DNA from: Solobacterium sp.
GTDB lineage: Bacteria > Bacillota_I > Bacilli_A > Erysipelotrichales > Erysipelotrichaceae
NCBI GenBank assembly: GCA_015256455.1
Contig: JABZMB010000009.1
Coordinates: 1 to 38,437, forward strand
Length of the DNA stretch: 38,437 nt
Direction: 5' to 3'
Shown here piece after piece: positions 15,691 to 22,063 of this stretch. The notes under the pieces were generated by a model, which saw only the letters and a list, made by a program, of their open reading frames with translations, made no database searches and was not told the origin of the DNA. Position numbers and translations under genes: made by a program. Within the stretch, counting starts at the first letter, position 1; every line of letters begins with the position of its first letter.

Positions 15691-17318
15691 ATGCCCTTGT
15701 CCCTCCTGTCTAAATATATGTTTTTATCAACTATTGATGCAAAAATATCAGAATGTGTAACTAAAATAACTATACGATTTTTTCTTATTTTACCAAGCAT
15801 AGAAATCAATTTCCTTTTACTTTGCTCATCCAAGTCATTTTCAGGTTCATCAAAAATACATATATCTTTTAAATTAATTAGTTCCCGTAAAATATTTATT
15901 TTCTTAGCCTCACCACCAGATATTGTATCTGCTTTTATTTGTTTTCTATTTAACTCCGAAATATCAAAACATTGTTTAATGTATTCAGTTATATACTTAT
16001 TTGCTGTACTATTATTTAGAAATATATTTTCCCCAACTCCATCATCAATTATTAAATTATTTTGGGATAAATAGCAGATATGATCTTTTCTGAACTTCTT
16101 AATGTTTATTTTCTTAATATCGTACTTATTAATTAATATTTCCCCTTTTACTCTCTCAATATACAATCCTTGGAGTAAATACAATAATGTTGTTTTACCT
16201 ACTCCATTACTACCGTTAATTCTATATATTTTCCCGGTTTCTAAGGTTTCAGAAAAATTTTGAATAATCACTTTAGATGTATAGCCAAAAGTGATGTTCT
16301 TAAATGTAATCACTTTTATTTGTTCATTAAACACAATATCATTTTCCAACTCATCTTTCATAGAGAAAATTGTTTCTAATCTACGTTTAGCCGATACAAC
16401 ACTCGAATATTTATTTTTTGTTGAAACCAATATCTTTATAAGATCAATCAAATTAATATAATAACTTGATAGTATGCTAAATTCCCCGATATTGATTGTT
16501 TTATTTAATACCATCACCCCACCTATAGCTATATAAAATATTTGTAAAACAACCATTACAAATTCATCTAGAAAATATAAAAAGTTACTATATTCAATAT
16601 ATTTCCGAGCAGAAATGATTAAATCCTTATATTTTTTTCTTAAGTTATTTATATAATATTCTTTAGCATTTTTTAGTTTAATTGGCAGAATATTTATACA
16701 TATATCATTGATGCTGCTATTATACTTCGTTGTTTTGTTTTTATAATCCGTGAGATAATCAACCAATCTTTTTCTAAAATTGAAATATAATATAAATATA
16801 AATAGTGTCGCTATTAACGCAATTAATAAAAATAAAGGTAAATATTTAAATAAAACTACAACCGAAAAAATCAATGTGAAAACAAATGAAACCAATTCTG
16901 ATATTAATTGTAAATAAAATTCGGAAATTTCTTTTGTATCCGCAATAATTTTGAATGGTAATTCATTTTTATTCACAAGATTAATATCAGAAGCTGTAGC
17001 TTTTTCTAATTTTTTTATGATTGAGATATTCAAATTATTGGTTATATCTAATGATAATTTTAAAAATATTTTATTTTTAAAATACCCTGCCATCATTTGT
17101 ATAAAAAATATGATTATTATCTTTAAAATGACCTTTTTTAAATATATTTGAAATTGAAAAAGTGTAAGCGATAGTAAGTTATTTATGAAGTTTCCTATAA
17201 TAAGCGGCACCGTTAAAACTGCGACTCTTTCAAAAAGAATAACCAGTGCAAAAAATACTAAACTGTATTTTTTGTCTATTAATGATTTAAAAATTAAACT
17301 ATTAACATTTTTATTCAT
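15687..17318 (-). CDS. ABC exporter of the RiPP cluster (fused membrane and ATPase domains)
   Basis: This is a 543-residue half-transporter. Around six hydrophobic segments occupy residues 15-300, followed by a nucleotide-binding domain: Walker A GSNGVGKT (369-376), signature ISGGE (466-470), Walker B ICIFDE (486-491) and H-loop His522. There is no N-terminal C39 peptidase domain, so if a leader is removed the protease lies elsewhere. It is the first gene of the operon and overlaps the radical SAM gene by 4 bp. The likely role is export of the mature peptide, possibly also self-protection. The ribosome site (GAGAGAATTGACAG) is weak. Composition is extremely AT-rich compared with the chromosomal genes to the left. 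Confidence 0.85.
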   Translation of the reverse strand: MNKNVNSLIFKSLIDKKYSLVFFALVILFERVAVLTVPLIIGNFINNLLSLTLFQFQIYLKKVILKIIIIFFIQMMAGYFKNKIFLKLSLDITNNLNISIIKKLEKATASDINLVNKNELPFKIIADTKEISEFYLQLISELVSFVFTLIFSVVVLFKYLPLFLLIALIATLFIFILYFNFRKRLVDYLTDYKNKTTKYNSSINDICINILPIKLKNAKEYYINNLRKKYKDLIISARKYIEYSNFLYFLDEFVMVVLQIFYIAIGGVMVLNKTINIGEFSILSSYYINLIDLIKILVSTKNKYSSVVSAKRRLETIFSMKDELENDIVFNEQIKVITFKNITFGYTSKVIIQNFSETLETGKIYRINGSNGVGKTTLLYLLQGLYIERVKGEILINKYDIKKINIKKFRKDHICYLSQNNLIIDDGVGENIFLNNSTANKYITEYIKQCFDISELNRKQIKADTISGGEAKKINILRELINLKDICIFDEPENDLDEQSKRKLISMLGKIRKNRIVILVTHSDIFASIVDKNIYLDRRDKGI

Positions 17319-17761
17319 CTGTCAATTCTCTCTGCTATATTTGATTCTTAACGCTATAAGACTAATCAGATTATATTTAAACTTATTATATGCAAATTCA
17401 CTTACTAAAAATATCTAATAAAATGTCATAAATAATGGCTCTTTTCAACAATCATTCAGATGACAAGCCATGTATACGGGCATTTGCATATAACAATGCG
17501 ATGAAAACAGATGTAATACCATCATTTGATAATCAATGTTTTAAAATTGAATAATACTGTATAAATTGGTTGGTATTGGCTATCTTTCTGAACAATAGTT
17601 TCCTATGTTTAGGTCAGATAGTCTATCAGACGTATTTATAAAAATTTAAACCAATTATGAATAATTTTATTGATATCGCCCCAATTTAATTCTCTATTAT
17701 CAATATAAAATAATATCCTAAAATATACAAGTAGAGAATTTTTAGTAAATTGCTAAATCCC
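17319..17761. other. Intergenic region between RiPP operon and recombinase gene; candidate element end
   Basis: These 440 bases hold the RiPP operon promoter region (several TATAAT-like boxes at 17360-17400 on the minus strand; no good -35), a 39-codon plus-strand ORF at 17435-17554 without a ribosome site, a GATAG-T-CTATC palindrome near 17625, and an inverted repeat AATTCTCTA (17688-17696) / TAGAGAATT (17732-17740) about 20 bp past the recombinase stop. Large serine recombinase genes usually lie at the very end of their element, so the left attachment site may be here. No core site can be recognised without the right end. Confidence 0.4.
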
Positions 17762-19078
17762 TCACTTTGTTTTATTTGAAAATTTTTTCTTATATTCTAC
17801 ATTAATATTTTTCTTAATTAAATCCACTTTGATATGGCTTATATATTTGTAAATTAAATCTTTTAAATTCTCAGTATCGACAAGTGACATATTGTCCTCA
17901 TCTTGTTTCTCAGTTTTTTTAAATAATTCTTCTCTTTCATTAACTAAGCCTTCATACTTTTTTATAAGAATTTCACTTCTTCCCTGACTTAATATTAAAT
18001 CAATTACAGCATTTATATCCTTCTCAACCTGCTTCAGGTGTTTCAAAAAGCTCTTTCTTATCTCTTTTGCATGTTCTTTATCTAACAGCCTAGACAGTTT
18101 ATGTTCCACCTGCACCTGTATGCAGTTCTGACTAATCCTGTTTTTACAGCATTCGCAAAAATAGTATTGATATACTTTGTAGACTTTTCCTCTTATTTTC
18201 TTATGTGTACTATCACATTTTAATGTACTTCCACACTCCGAACATAATAAAATCCCTCTAAACGGATACTGATATTTCTTTTTCCTTGAGCGTAACTTAA
18301 CTCTTTCTAGCGCTTCTTTTTGTAACTCCTTTGTTACAATTGCAGGTATTACGCCTTCATAAACTTTTCCAAATAATTCAACATCGCCTGTATACGCTTG
18401 ATTTTTTAATATTCTGTATACATCATCATTCCCCCATTTCTTTCCCAAAACTTTTTCCCTCTTAAAATCTAGATATATTTCATTCGCTGTTTTTGTGCGC
18501 CTAGCTACCGTTTCAAAGATATAACGGATATATTCTGCTTTCTCTTCATCAATAATCAGATGGCGCTTATCTTGTGGGTCTCTCACATATCCAAGGGGAA
18601 CTCGTGGCTTACAATAATATCCACGTTCCAAAGCTTCTGCCATACCTCTTTTTGTTCGCCAAGAGATACTATCTTCTTCCCATTGAGATATTACTCCAAT
18701 CATCAATATAAATGTCCTTCCAGAAGGAGTTGTTGTATCAATACTCTCTGTAATACTTACCAATTCAATTGAATATTCTTCAAGTAATTCTATTAGATAT
18801 GCTAAATCTTTTACGCTTCTAGTTAAACGATCTAAATTGTGAATGATTAATATATCAATACTTTTAGCTTTAATTAATTCAATTATTGATTGTATCTGTG
18901 GTCTTTTTAGATTCCTTGCAGAAACACCGCGTTCTTCCTTTATTTCTAATTCATAACAACCTGTTTCATATTTATACTTACAAAATTCCTCTATTTTTCG
19001 TTTTTGTTCGCCAAGATTATACCCATTTGCAACCTGCCATTGGGTTGATTCCCTGACGTAGCCAATTATTTTTTTCAT
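17762..19078 (-). CDS. Large serine recombinase (probable integrase of the conjugative element)
   Basis: This 438-residue protein starts MKKIIGYVRESTQW, placing the catalytic Ser at 11. The resolvase domain continues through HNLDRLTRSVKDL and TPSGRTFILMIGVISQWE to about residue 150. A recombinase domain (about 160-260, PLGYVRD, GNDDVYRILKNQAYTG), a zinc ribbon with CSECG and CECC cysteines (about 275-315) and a coiled-coil tail follow. It is short for the family but has all its parts. The ATG at 19076-19078 is 11 bases after AAGGAG; a TTG at 19082-19084 is only five bases after it and could also be used. The family catalyses site-specific integration and excision. Confidence 0.88.
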   Translation of the reverse strand: MKKIIGYVRESTQWQVANGYNLGEQKRKIEEFCKYKYETGCYELEIKEERGVSARNLKRPQIQSIIELIKAKSIDILIIHNLDRLTRSVKDLAYLIELLEEYSIELVSITESIDTTTPSGRTFILMIGVISQWEEDSISWRTKRGMAEALERGYYCKPRVPLGYVRDPQDKRHLIIDEEKAEYIRYIFETVARRTKTANEIYLDFKREKVLGKKWGNDDVYRILKNQAYTGDVELFGKVYEGVIPAIVTKELQKEALERVKLRSRKKKYQYPFRGILLCSECGSTLKCDSTHKKIRGKVYKVYQYYFCECCKNRISQNCIQVQVEHKLSRLLDKEHAKEIRKSFLKHLKQVEKDINAVIDLILSQGRSEILIKKYEGLVNEREELFKKTEKQDEDNMSLVDTENLKDLIYKYISHIKVDLIKKNINVEYKKKFSNKTK

Positions 19079-19141
19079 ACTCAAACTATCTCCTTATGAT
19101 CTGTTGCATGCTGGCATCAAGCACACATTCAATTAAACAAA

Positions 19142-19178
19142 GAAAAAATACCAATATTCAATCTACTAATATCGGTAT
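19142..19178 (-). terminator. Terminator after the small resolvase gene
   Basis: ATACCAATATT (19148-19158) pairs with AATATCGGTAT (19168-19178, one mismatch), followed on the minus strand by a U run from the A-tract at 19143-19148. It lies 13 bp past the resolvase stop. Confidence 0.75.
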
Positions 19179-19191
19179 CTAAGTTACGTTT

Positions 19192-19761
19192 TTATAAATT
19201 ATTTAATTCATACTTTTTGATTTCTTTATATAGTGTAGATCGACTTATTCCTAATCTCTTACACATATATTTCTGAGTAATATTTCTCTTCTTATACTCT
19301 TTATACAGTTCAGCAAACAAAAATTTATCTATGCTTGCATGCACCCGACCTTTATACTTACCATTTCGTTTAGCAACAGCAATACCTTCAGCTTGCCGTT
19401 CCAATAATACTTCTCGTTCAAACTCATTTAATGCTGCAATGATTGTTAGAAACAGCTTCCCTGAAGGTGCACTTGTATCAATCCTTTCCTTCTGAGATTC
19501 AAATGCTATTCCTTTTGCATGCATACTTTCTACCAAATGTAATAAATCCTTCGTTGATCTACTTAGTCTGGAGAATGATTCAACAACGATTGTATCTCCT
19601 TCTCTCGCAAACTCCAGCATCGCTTTGAGCTGTGGTCTATCCATATGCTTACCAGTTGCCTTATCTGCATATACTCTTTCTATGTTTAATTTCTTTAACA
19701 ACTCATCCTGTCTTGCAAGAGATTGTCTTTCAGTAGATACCCTTTCATAAAATATTCTCAT
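19192..19761 (-). CDS. Small serine recombinase, resolvase/invertase family
   Basis: This is a 189-residue protein of normal family length. MRIFYERVSTERQS places the catalytic Ser at 9. SFSRLSRSTKDLLHLVE and SAPSGKLFLTIIAALNEFERE are the conserved resolvase segments, and the C-terminus (ITQKYMCKRLGISRSTLYKEIKKY) is a helix-turn-helix. Such enzymes resolve multimers or invert segments. It lies 113 bp upstream of the large recombinase gene on the same strand and is separated from it by a terminator. It may stabilise a circular form of the element or act on nearby repeats; neither is shown here. Confidence 0.88.
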   Translation of the reverse strand: MRIFYERVSTERQSLARQDELLKKLNIERVYADKATGKHMDRPQLKAMLEFAREGDTIVVESFSRLSRSTKDLLHLVESMHAKGIAFESQKERIDTSAPSGKLFLTIIAALNEFEREVLLERQAEGIAVAKRNGKYKGRVHASIDKFLFAELYKEYKKRNITQKYMCKRLGISRSTLYKEIKKYELNNL

Positions 19762-19808
19762 TTCTTTTCCTCATAACCTTAACTGAAACGTGTAAAGTCA
19801 CACATATT

Positions 19809-19817
19809 TGTTATAAT
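19809..19817 (+). promoter_or_regulatory. Extended -10 promoter for the toxin-type RNA (RNA I)
   Basis: TG-T-TATAAT (TG at 19809-19810, TATAAT at 19812-19817) is a consensus extended -10 element. No good -35 box is present, as is common for this class. Transcription would start near 19824. Confidence 0.65.
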
Positions 19818-19823
19818 ATTTTG

Positions 19824-19842
19824 GGAGCTATTTTATAGCTCC
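19824..19842 (+). promoter_or_regulatory. 5' stem-loop of RNA I
   Basis: GGAGCTA and TAGCTCC pair perfectly around TTTTA at the expected 5' end. Just downstream, GGAGGT (19845-19850) can pair with ACCTCT (19860-19865), which would hide the ribosome site of the leader ORF. Fst-type toxin mRNAs carry comparable 5' structures. Confidence 0.6.
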
Positions 19843-19856
19843 ATGGAGGTGGTTTT

Positions 19857-19955
19857 ATGACCTCTAATAAGGATATATCATCAGTAACTCGTATCAACTT
19901 ACAAAATGAATTTAGAGAATATTATTTCTCTTATTCTTTTGTACCTGATAGTTAG
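19857..19955 (+). CDS. 32-codon leader ORF overlapping the putative toxin start
   Basis: The ATG at 19857 follows GGAGGTGG by four bases and opens a 32-residue ORF starting MTSNKDISSV and ending SFVPDS. It is polar, not membrane-like. It runs completely across the start codon of the 25-residue ORF in another frame. The arrangement resembles mok/hok, where translating an overlapping leader ORF opens the toxin start. It is the only reading frame here with a strong ribosome site, so it may be the means by which the toxin ORF is translated. Confidence 0.45.
   Translation: MTSNKDISSVTRINLQNEFREYYFSYSFVPDS
19881..19903 (+). repeat. Direct repeat copy 1, covering the toxin ribosome-entry region
   Basis: This 23-bp sequence, starting TCAGTAACTCG and ending CAACTTACA, recurs at 20053-20075 with two mismatches. 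It ends three bases before the toxin ATG. RNA II would carry the complement of copy 2 and could therefore pair with this site. Confidence 0.75.
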
Positions 19956-19983
19956 AGAATTAAAGTCTACTCGTAAAGAGTAG
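19906..19983 (+). CDS. Putative type I toxin: 25-residue membrane peptide
   Basis: The ORF from ATG 19906 to TAG 19981-19983 encodes MNLENIISLILLYLIV followed by the charged tail RELKSTRKE. One transmembrane helix with a basic C-terminal tail is the standard shape of type I toxins. It lacks the PxxxG motif of the Fst family and has no ribosome site of its own. It lies inside a roughly 220-nt transcription unit with an extended -10 promoter, a bidirectional terminator, direct repeats and a convergent antisense promoter, as in pAD1 par. Membrane damage is the expected action; the antisense RNA would block translation. The evidence is architecture and composition, not homology. Confidence 0.6.
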   Translation: MNLENIISLILLYLIVRELKSTRKE

Positions 19984-20013
19984 GATTTGATTCTTGGGTT
20001 GCTGATGATGAAA

Positions 20014-20040
20014 AAAAGAGGAGTTCGCTGCTCCTCTTTT
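20014..20040. terminator. Bidirectional terminator shared by convergent RNA I and RNA II
   Basis: AAAAGAGGAG-TTCGCTG-CTCCTCTTTT forms a 10-bp perfect stem, with AAAAAAA on the left and TTTT on the right. RNA I (plus) ends at its right edge and RNA II (minus) at its left edge. A larger stem GGGTTGCTG (19996-20004) / CAGTAACCC (20054-20062) encloses it in RNA I. Confidence 0.9.
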
Positions 20041-20052
20041 CCTTTGGGCTTT

Positions 20053-20075
20053 TCAGTAACCCATATCAACTTACA
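20053..20075 (+). repeat. Direct repeat copy 2
   Basis: This is the second copy of the 23-bp repeat, with CCA in place of TCG-type bases at two positions. It lies on the far side of the shared terminator and forms the 5' end of RNA II. Confidence 0.75.
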
Positions 20076-20080
20076 TGTAT

Positions 20081-20109
20081 AGTATAGCGAAATTTCTATC
20101 TTTTTTCAA
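20081..20109 (-). promoter_or_regulatory. Promoter of the antisense RNA
   Basis: On the minus strand TTGAAA (20104-20109) and TATACT (20081-20086) are separated by exactly 17 bp. This is stronger than the opposing promoter, as expected for an antitoxin RNA. Confidence 0.75.
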
Positions 20110-20169
20110 ATAATATATATTTGTCCTTCAAGAAATTAAAATTAGTAAAATTAAGTTCCATCATGTTAT

Positions 20170-20197
20170 GTTCAAATAGACTATAGTCTATTTGAAC
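20170..20197. repeat. Perfect 28-bp palindrome
   Basis: The two 14-bp halves GTTCAAATAGACTA and TAGTCTATTTGAAC are exact reverse complements. It lies between the toxin-like locus and the next gene and could be an operator for a dimeric regulator or a terminator hairpin. Confidence 0.8.
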
Positions 20198-20216
20198 ACT
20201 TTCCTTTTTAAATATT

Positions 20217-20259
20217 ATATGTGTATTTAAAACATATTGAATACCCTAAATACACATAT
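20217..20259. repeat. 13-bp inverted repeat with 17-nt loop
   Basis: ATATGTGTATTTA (20217-20229) and TAAATACACATAT (20247-20259) are perfect complements. The plus strand continues into TTTGTTTTTTC, a terminator-like tail. It lies 55 bp past the stop of the minus-strand gene 20315-20923. Confidence 0.7.
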
Positions 20260-20314
20260 TTGTTTTTTCTGGAAATCAGATTCTAAAAACACAAATTAGA
20301 CATTATTACTTGTT

Positions 20315-20923
20315 TTATTTTTTTCTGTTTACGCAATTCTGCACTTCGTCGTTTATAAAGGTCTTAAAGGATGTATCATATGCTTCCATTGCATCAGTAA
20401 GATCTGGAAGTGCAGGTGTTAGAGGCGTTCTGCTATAGCCTGAATTTTCAGTTGTTTCTTGAGTCATCTGTTCTTTTAATTTTTTGTATTCTTCTTCATC
20501 ACTTTTAATTGAAGGTACTAACACCTTTAACCATCTTTCCATATTTTGTTTTAGAGTATCCCCTTCATCACTTTTTAAAATGAAGTAAAGTCTACTAAAT
20601 ATGTTCTTGAGCTTTTCTTCAGCTTCTGTAGGTAAAGTACGATTATTTTCTAACCATTTAGAATACATATCTTGTATATAGTTAATATCATCTCTAAGTT
20701 GTTCATGCGTGTTTACGTATTCGCTGTAATAATCCTTCACCTCAACTCTACATGCTTCATTGTTCTTAAGCTGTATTTCATCTTTATGAGCCATATAATC
20801 TAATATCGGCTTAAAGATGTCTGGTTTTACTATCCATAATAAAATTGGAATAATAATTGTTCCAATAATACCCCGAATTAAACCTTTCTTTTGTTTGCTT
20901 TGTTTCTTTTGTTTTGTTGACAT
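20315..20923 (-). CDS. Membrane-anchored helical protein of the element, function unknown
   Basis: This 202-residue protein has a very basic N-terminus (MSTKQKKQSKQKKG) and a single membrane segment, GIIGTIIIPILLWIV (about residues 18-33). A long hydrophilic, largely helical region follows (HEQLRDDINYIQDMYSKWLE; KKLKEQMTQETTE), ending in a basic tail. It has no signal-peptide cleavage site, so the bulk is probably anchored facing the outside or the cytoplasm by one helix. AGAGG lies about ten bases ahead of the ATG. It stands alone between inverted repeats. I do not recognise a family; cargo or maintenance function is possible. Confidence 0.65.
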   Translation of the reverse strand: MSTKQKKQSKQKKGLIRGIIGTIIIPILLWIVKPDIFKPILDYMAHKDEIQLKNNEACRVEVKDYYSEYVNTHEQLRDDINYIQDMYSKWLENNRTLPTEAEEKLKNIFSRLYFILKSDEGDTLKQNMERWLKVLVPSIKSDEEEYKKLKEQMTQETTENSGYSRTPLTPALPDLTDAMEAYDTSFKTFINDEVQNCVNRKK

Positions 20924-21107
20924 AATTCTAACCTCTTTCTATTCGCTTATTTAAAAGCATCTTTACATTAGTATTATGCTAGAAATTAGAAAAAAATTAA
21001 CAAAACTGTGAACTTTCTAAATTTTTTTATCCATAATCTTAAAATTTCTTGATTTTCTCGTAATTATCTAAACTTTTATAATCAAAATGAGATAATTGTA
21101 TTTAGTC

Positions 21108-21143
21108 AAATAAAAGAGAAGTTTATCGCTTCTCTTTTATTTT
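21108..21143. terminator. Bidirectional terminator after the small-peptide gene
   Basis: AAATAAAAGAGAAG (21108-21121) pairs with CTTCTCTTTTATTT (21129-21142) around TTTATCG. The A and T tracts allow termination either way. It lies 20 bp beyond the stop of the 36-residue ORF. Confidence 0.85.
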
Positions 21144-21162
21144 AAGAAATAGTATTCCTACA

Positions 21163-21273
21163 TTAGTAAAGTTTAAGGATATATCGAATAATTATATAAA
21201 GTAGCACCCCTGATAAATAAGGGAGTAATCTAAGTAATAATGGAGTTTTAGTTGTTTTATTATCTTTTTTCAT
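21163..21273 (-). CDS. 36-residue single-helix membrane peptide, translationally coupled
   Basis: The start ATG (21271-21273) overlaps the stop of the upstream gene as ATGA. The peptide begins MKKDNKTTKTPLLLRLL and continues with a hydrophobic, aromatic-rich helix ending YILKLY. The overlap predicts coupled synthesis with the secreted protein at 21270-21740, and a terminator follows directly. A small membrane partner of a secreted protein could be an immunity or export helper; this is inference from arrangement. No family recognised. Confidence 0.6.
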   Translation of the reverse strand: MKKDNKTTKTPLLLRLLPYLSGVLLYIIIRYILKLY

Positions 21274-21740
21274 CTGCAATAATCTGGTTTCCAACCATAC
21301 ATAGGATATCCTGCACAAACTGTATCTGTAGGTATATATACATTAGAACTATATTTCTTATTTAATACTTGGCGGATTGCGATTGCAGCCCATTCACCTC
21401 CACTATGTCCAGTTACTGAAACTACTACTCCATCAACAACACTTGATATAAGATATCCAACAATCTGCTGTCCAATCCAAACAATAATTTTTTCAACGAT
21501 ATCACCACCACTTCTTTCTTGGTATTCTGAAACACTCAAGCGGATAATATTTCCTTGTTCATCAATTCCGTAAGTAACATATTTACCAGCAAAAGGTGAG
21601 TTTGGTCCCATTTCATATTCCATTTGTTCAACAGTTACAATTACCGGTTCATCAGTAGTTTCTTCTGCATTGACTTTGCAAGTTTGTATTCCAATCAATA
21701 GTGATAATGATAGAAATGTAGCAATTATTTTCTTAAACAT
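21270..21740 (-). CDS. Secreted protein with a hydrophobic central segment, function unknown
   Basis: This 156-residue protein has a Sec signal peptide (MFKKIIATFLSLSLLIG, probable cleavage after CKVNA near residue 25). An acidic region follows, then an amphipathic to hydrophobic stretch (KIIVWIGQQIVGYLISSVVDG, about residues 85-105) and a GHSGGEWAAIAI segment. The C-terminus, TVCAGYPMYGWKPDYCR, has two cysteines spaced for a disulfide. AGGGGAG precedes the ATG. It is followed by a coupled 36-residue membrane peptide. The pairing of secreted hydrophobic protein and tiny membrane protein is reminiscent of secreted toxin/immunity or bacteriocin pairs, but I see no family match. Confidence 0.6.
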   Translation of the reverse strand: MFKKIIATFLSLSLLIGIQTCKVNAEETTDEPVIVTVEQMEYEMGPNSPFAGKYVTYGIDEQGNIIRLSVSEYQERSGGDIVEKIIVWIGQQIVGYLISSVVDGVVVSVTGHSGGEWAAIAIRQVLNKKYSSNVYIPTDTVCAGYPMYGWKPDYCR

Positions 21741-21776
21741 AAATTCTCCCCTTTCAAATTTTATTTAATATTTAAA

Positions 21777-21848
21777 TCATATGGAACAATTAAAAATACC
21801 TGTCTTGTACCTAGCGGCACATAGATGATAACTATTATATTTCTTCAT
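21777..21848 (-). CDS. Possible 23-residue peptide ORF upstream of the secreted-protein gene
   Basis: An ATG at 21846-21848 lies nine bases after AGGGGA and opens a 23-residue ORF (MKKYNSYHLCAARYKTGIF, then NCSI). It ends about 36 bp before the secreted-protein start on the same strand. It may be a leader peptide or a chance ORF; two cysteines are the only notable feature. Confidence 0.3.
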   Translation of the reverse strand: MKKYNSYHLCAARYKTGIFNCSI

Positions 21849-22063
21849 ACCATGTATTCCCCTTTTCTTATTCTCTTTATAATTTCATCATAGAGACTTT
21901 ACTGCAAATTACTAGTCTGTTATTTTAGTTCAAAAAGAATTATAATAAATATATTAGAGATAAGAAACTCACATAAGTATAGTTTGTACTTTAGTACTTA
22001 ATAGTTCTGATATTGCTACGTTCTTATAAAAACTGCTTTCTTTGAACCATGCATGAGATTCTA

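Larger units (their letters stand above)
20012..20075 (-). ncRNA. Putative antisense antitoxin RNA (RNA II), about 62-64 nt
   Basis: A consensus minus-strand promoter would start transcription near 20075, exactly at the edge of direct-repeat copy 2. Transcription would read through that repeat and end in the U tract left of the shared terminator near 20012. The 5' 23 nt would be complementary to copy 1 beside the toxin start at 21 of 23 positions, and the 3' part is complementary to the RNA I terminator. Size and layout match the 65-nt RNA II of pAD1 par. No ORF of useful length is present. Confidence 0.62.

Noticed and set aside
19906..19983. Direct assignment of the 25-residue peptide to the Fst family
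   Set aside because: The locus architecture matches, but the peptide lacks the PxxxG motif and acidic/basic tail pattern of Fst, so I call it Fst-like in layout only.
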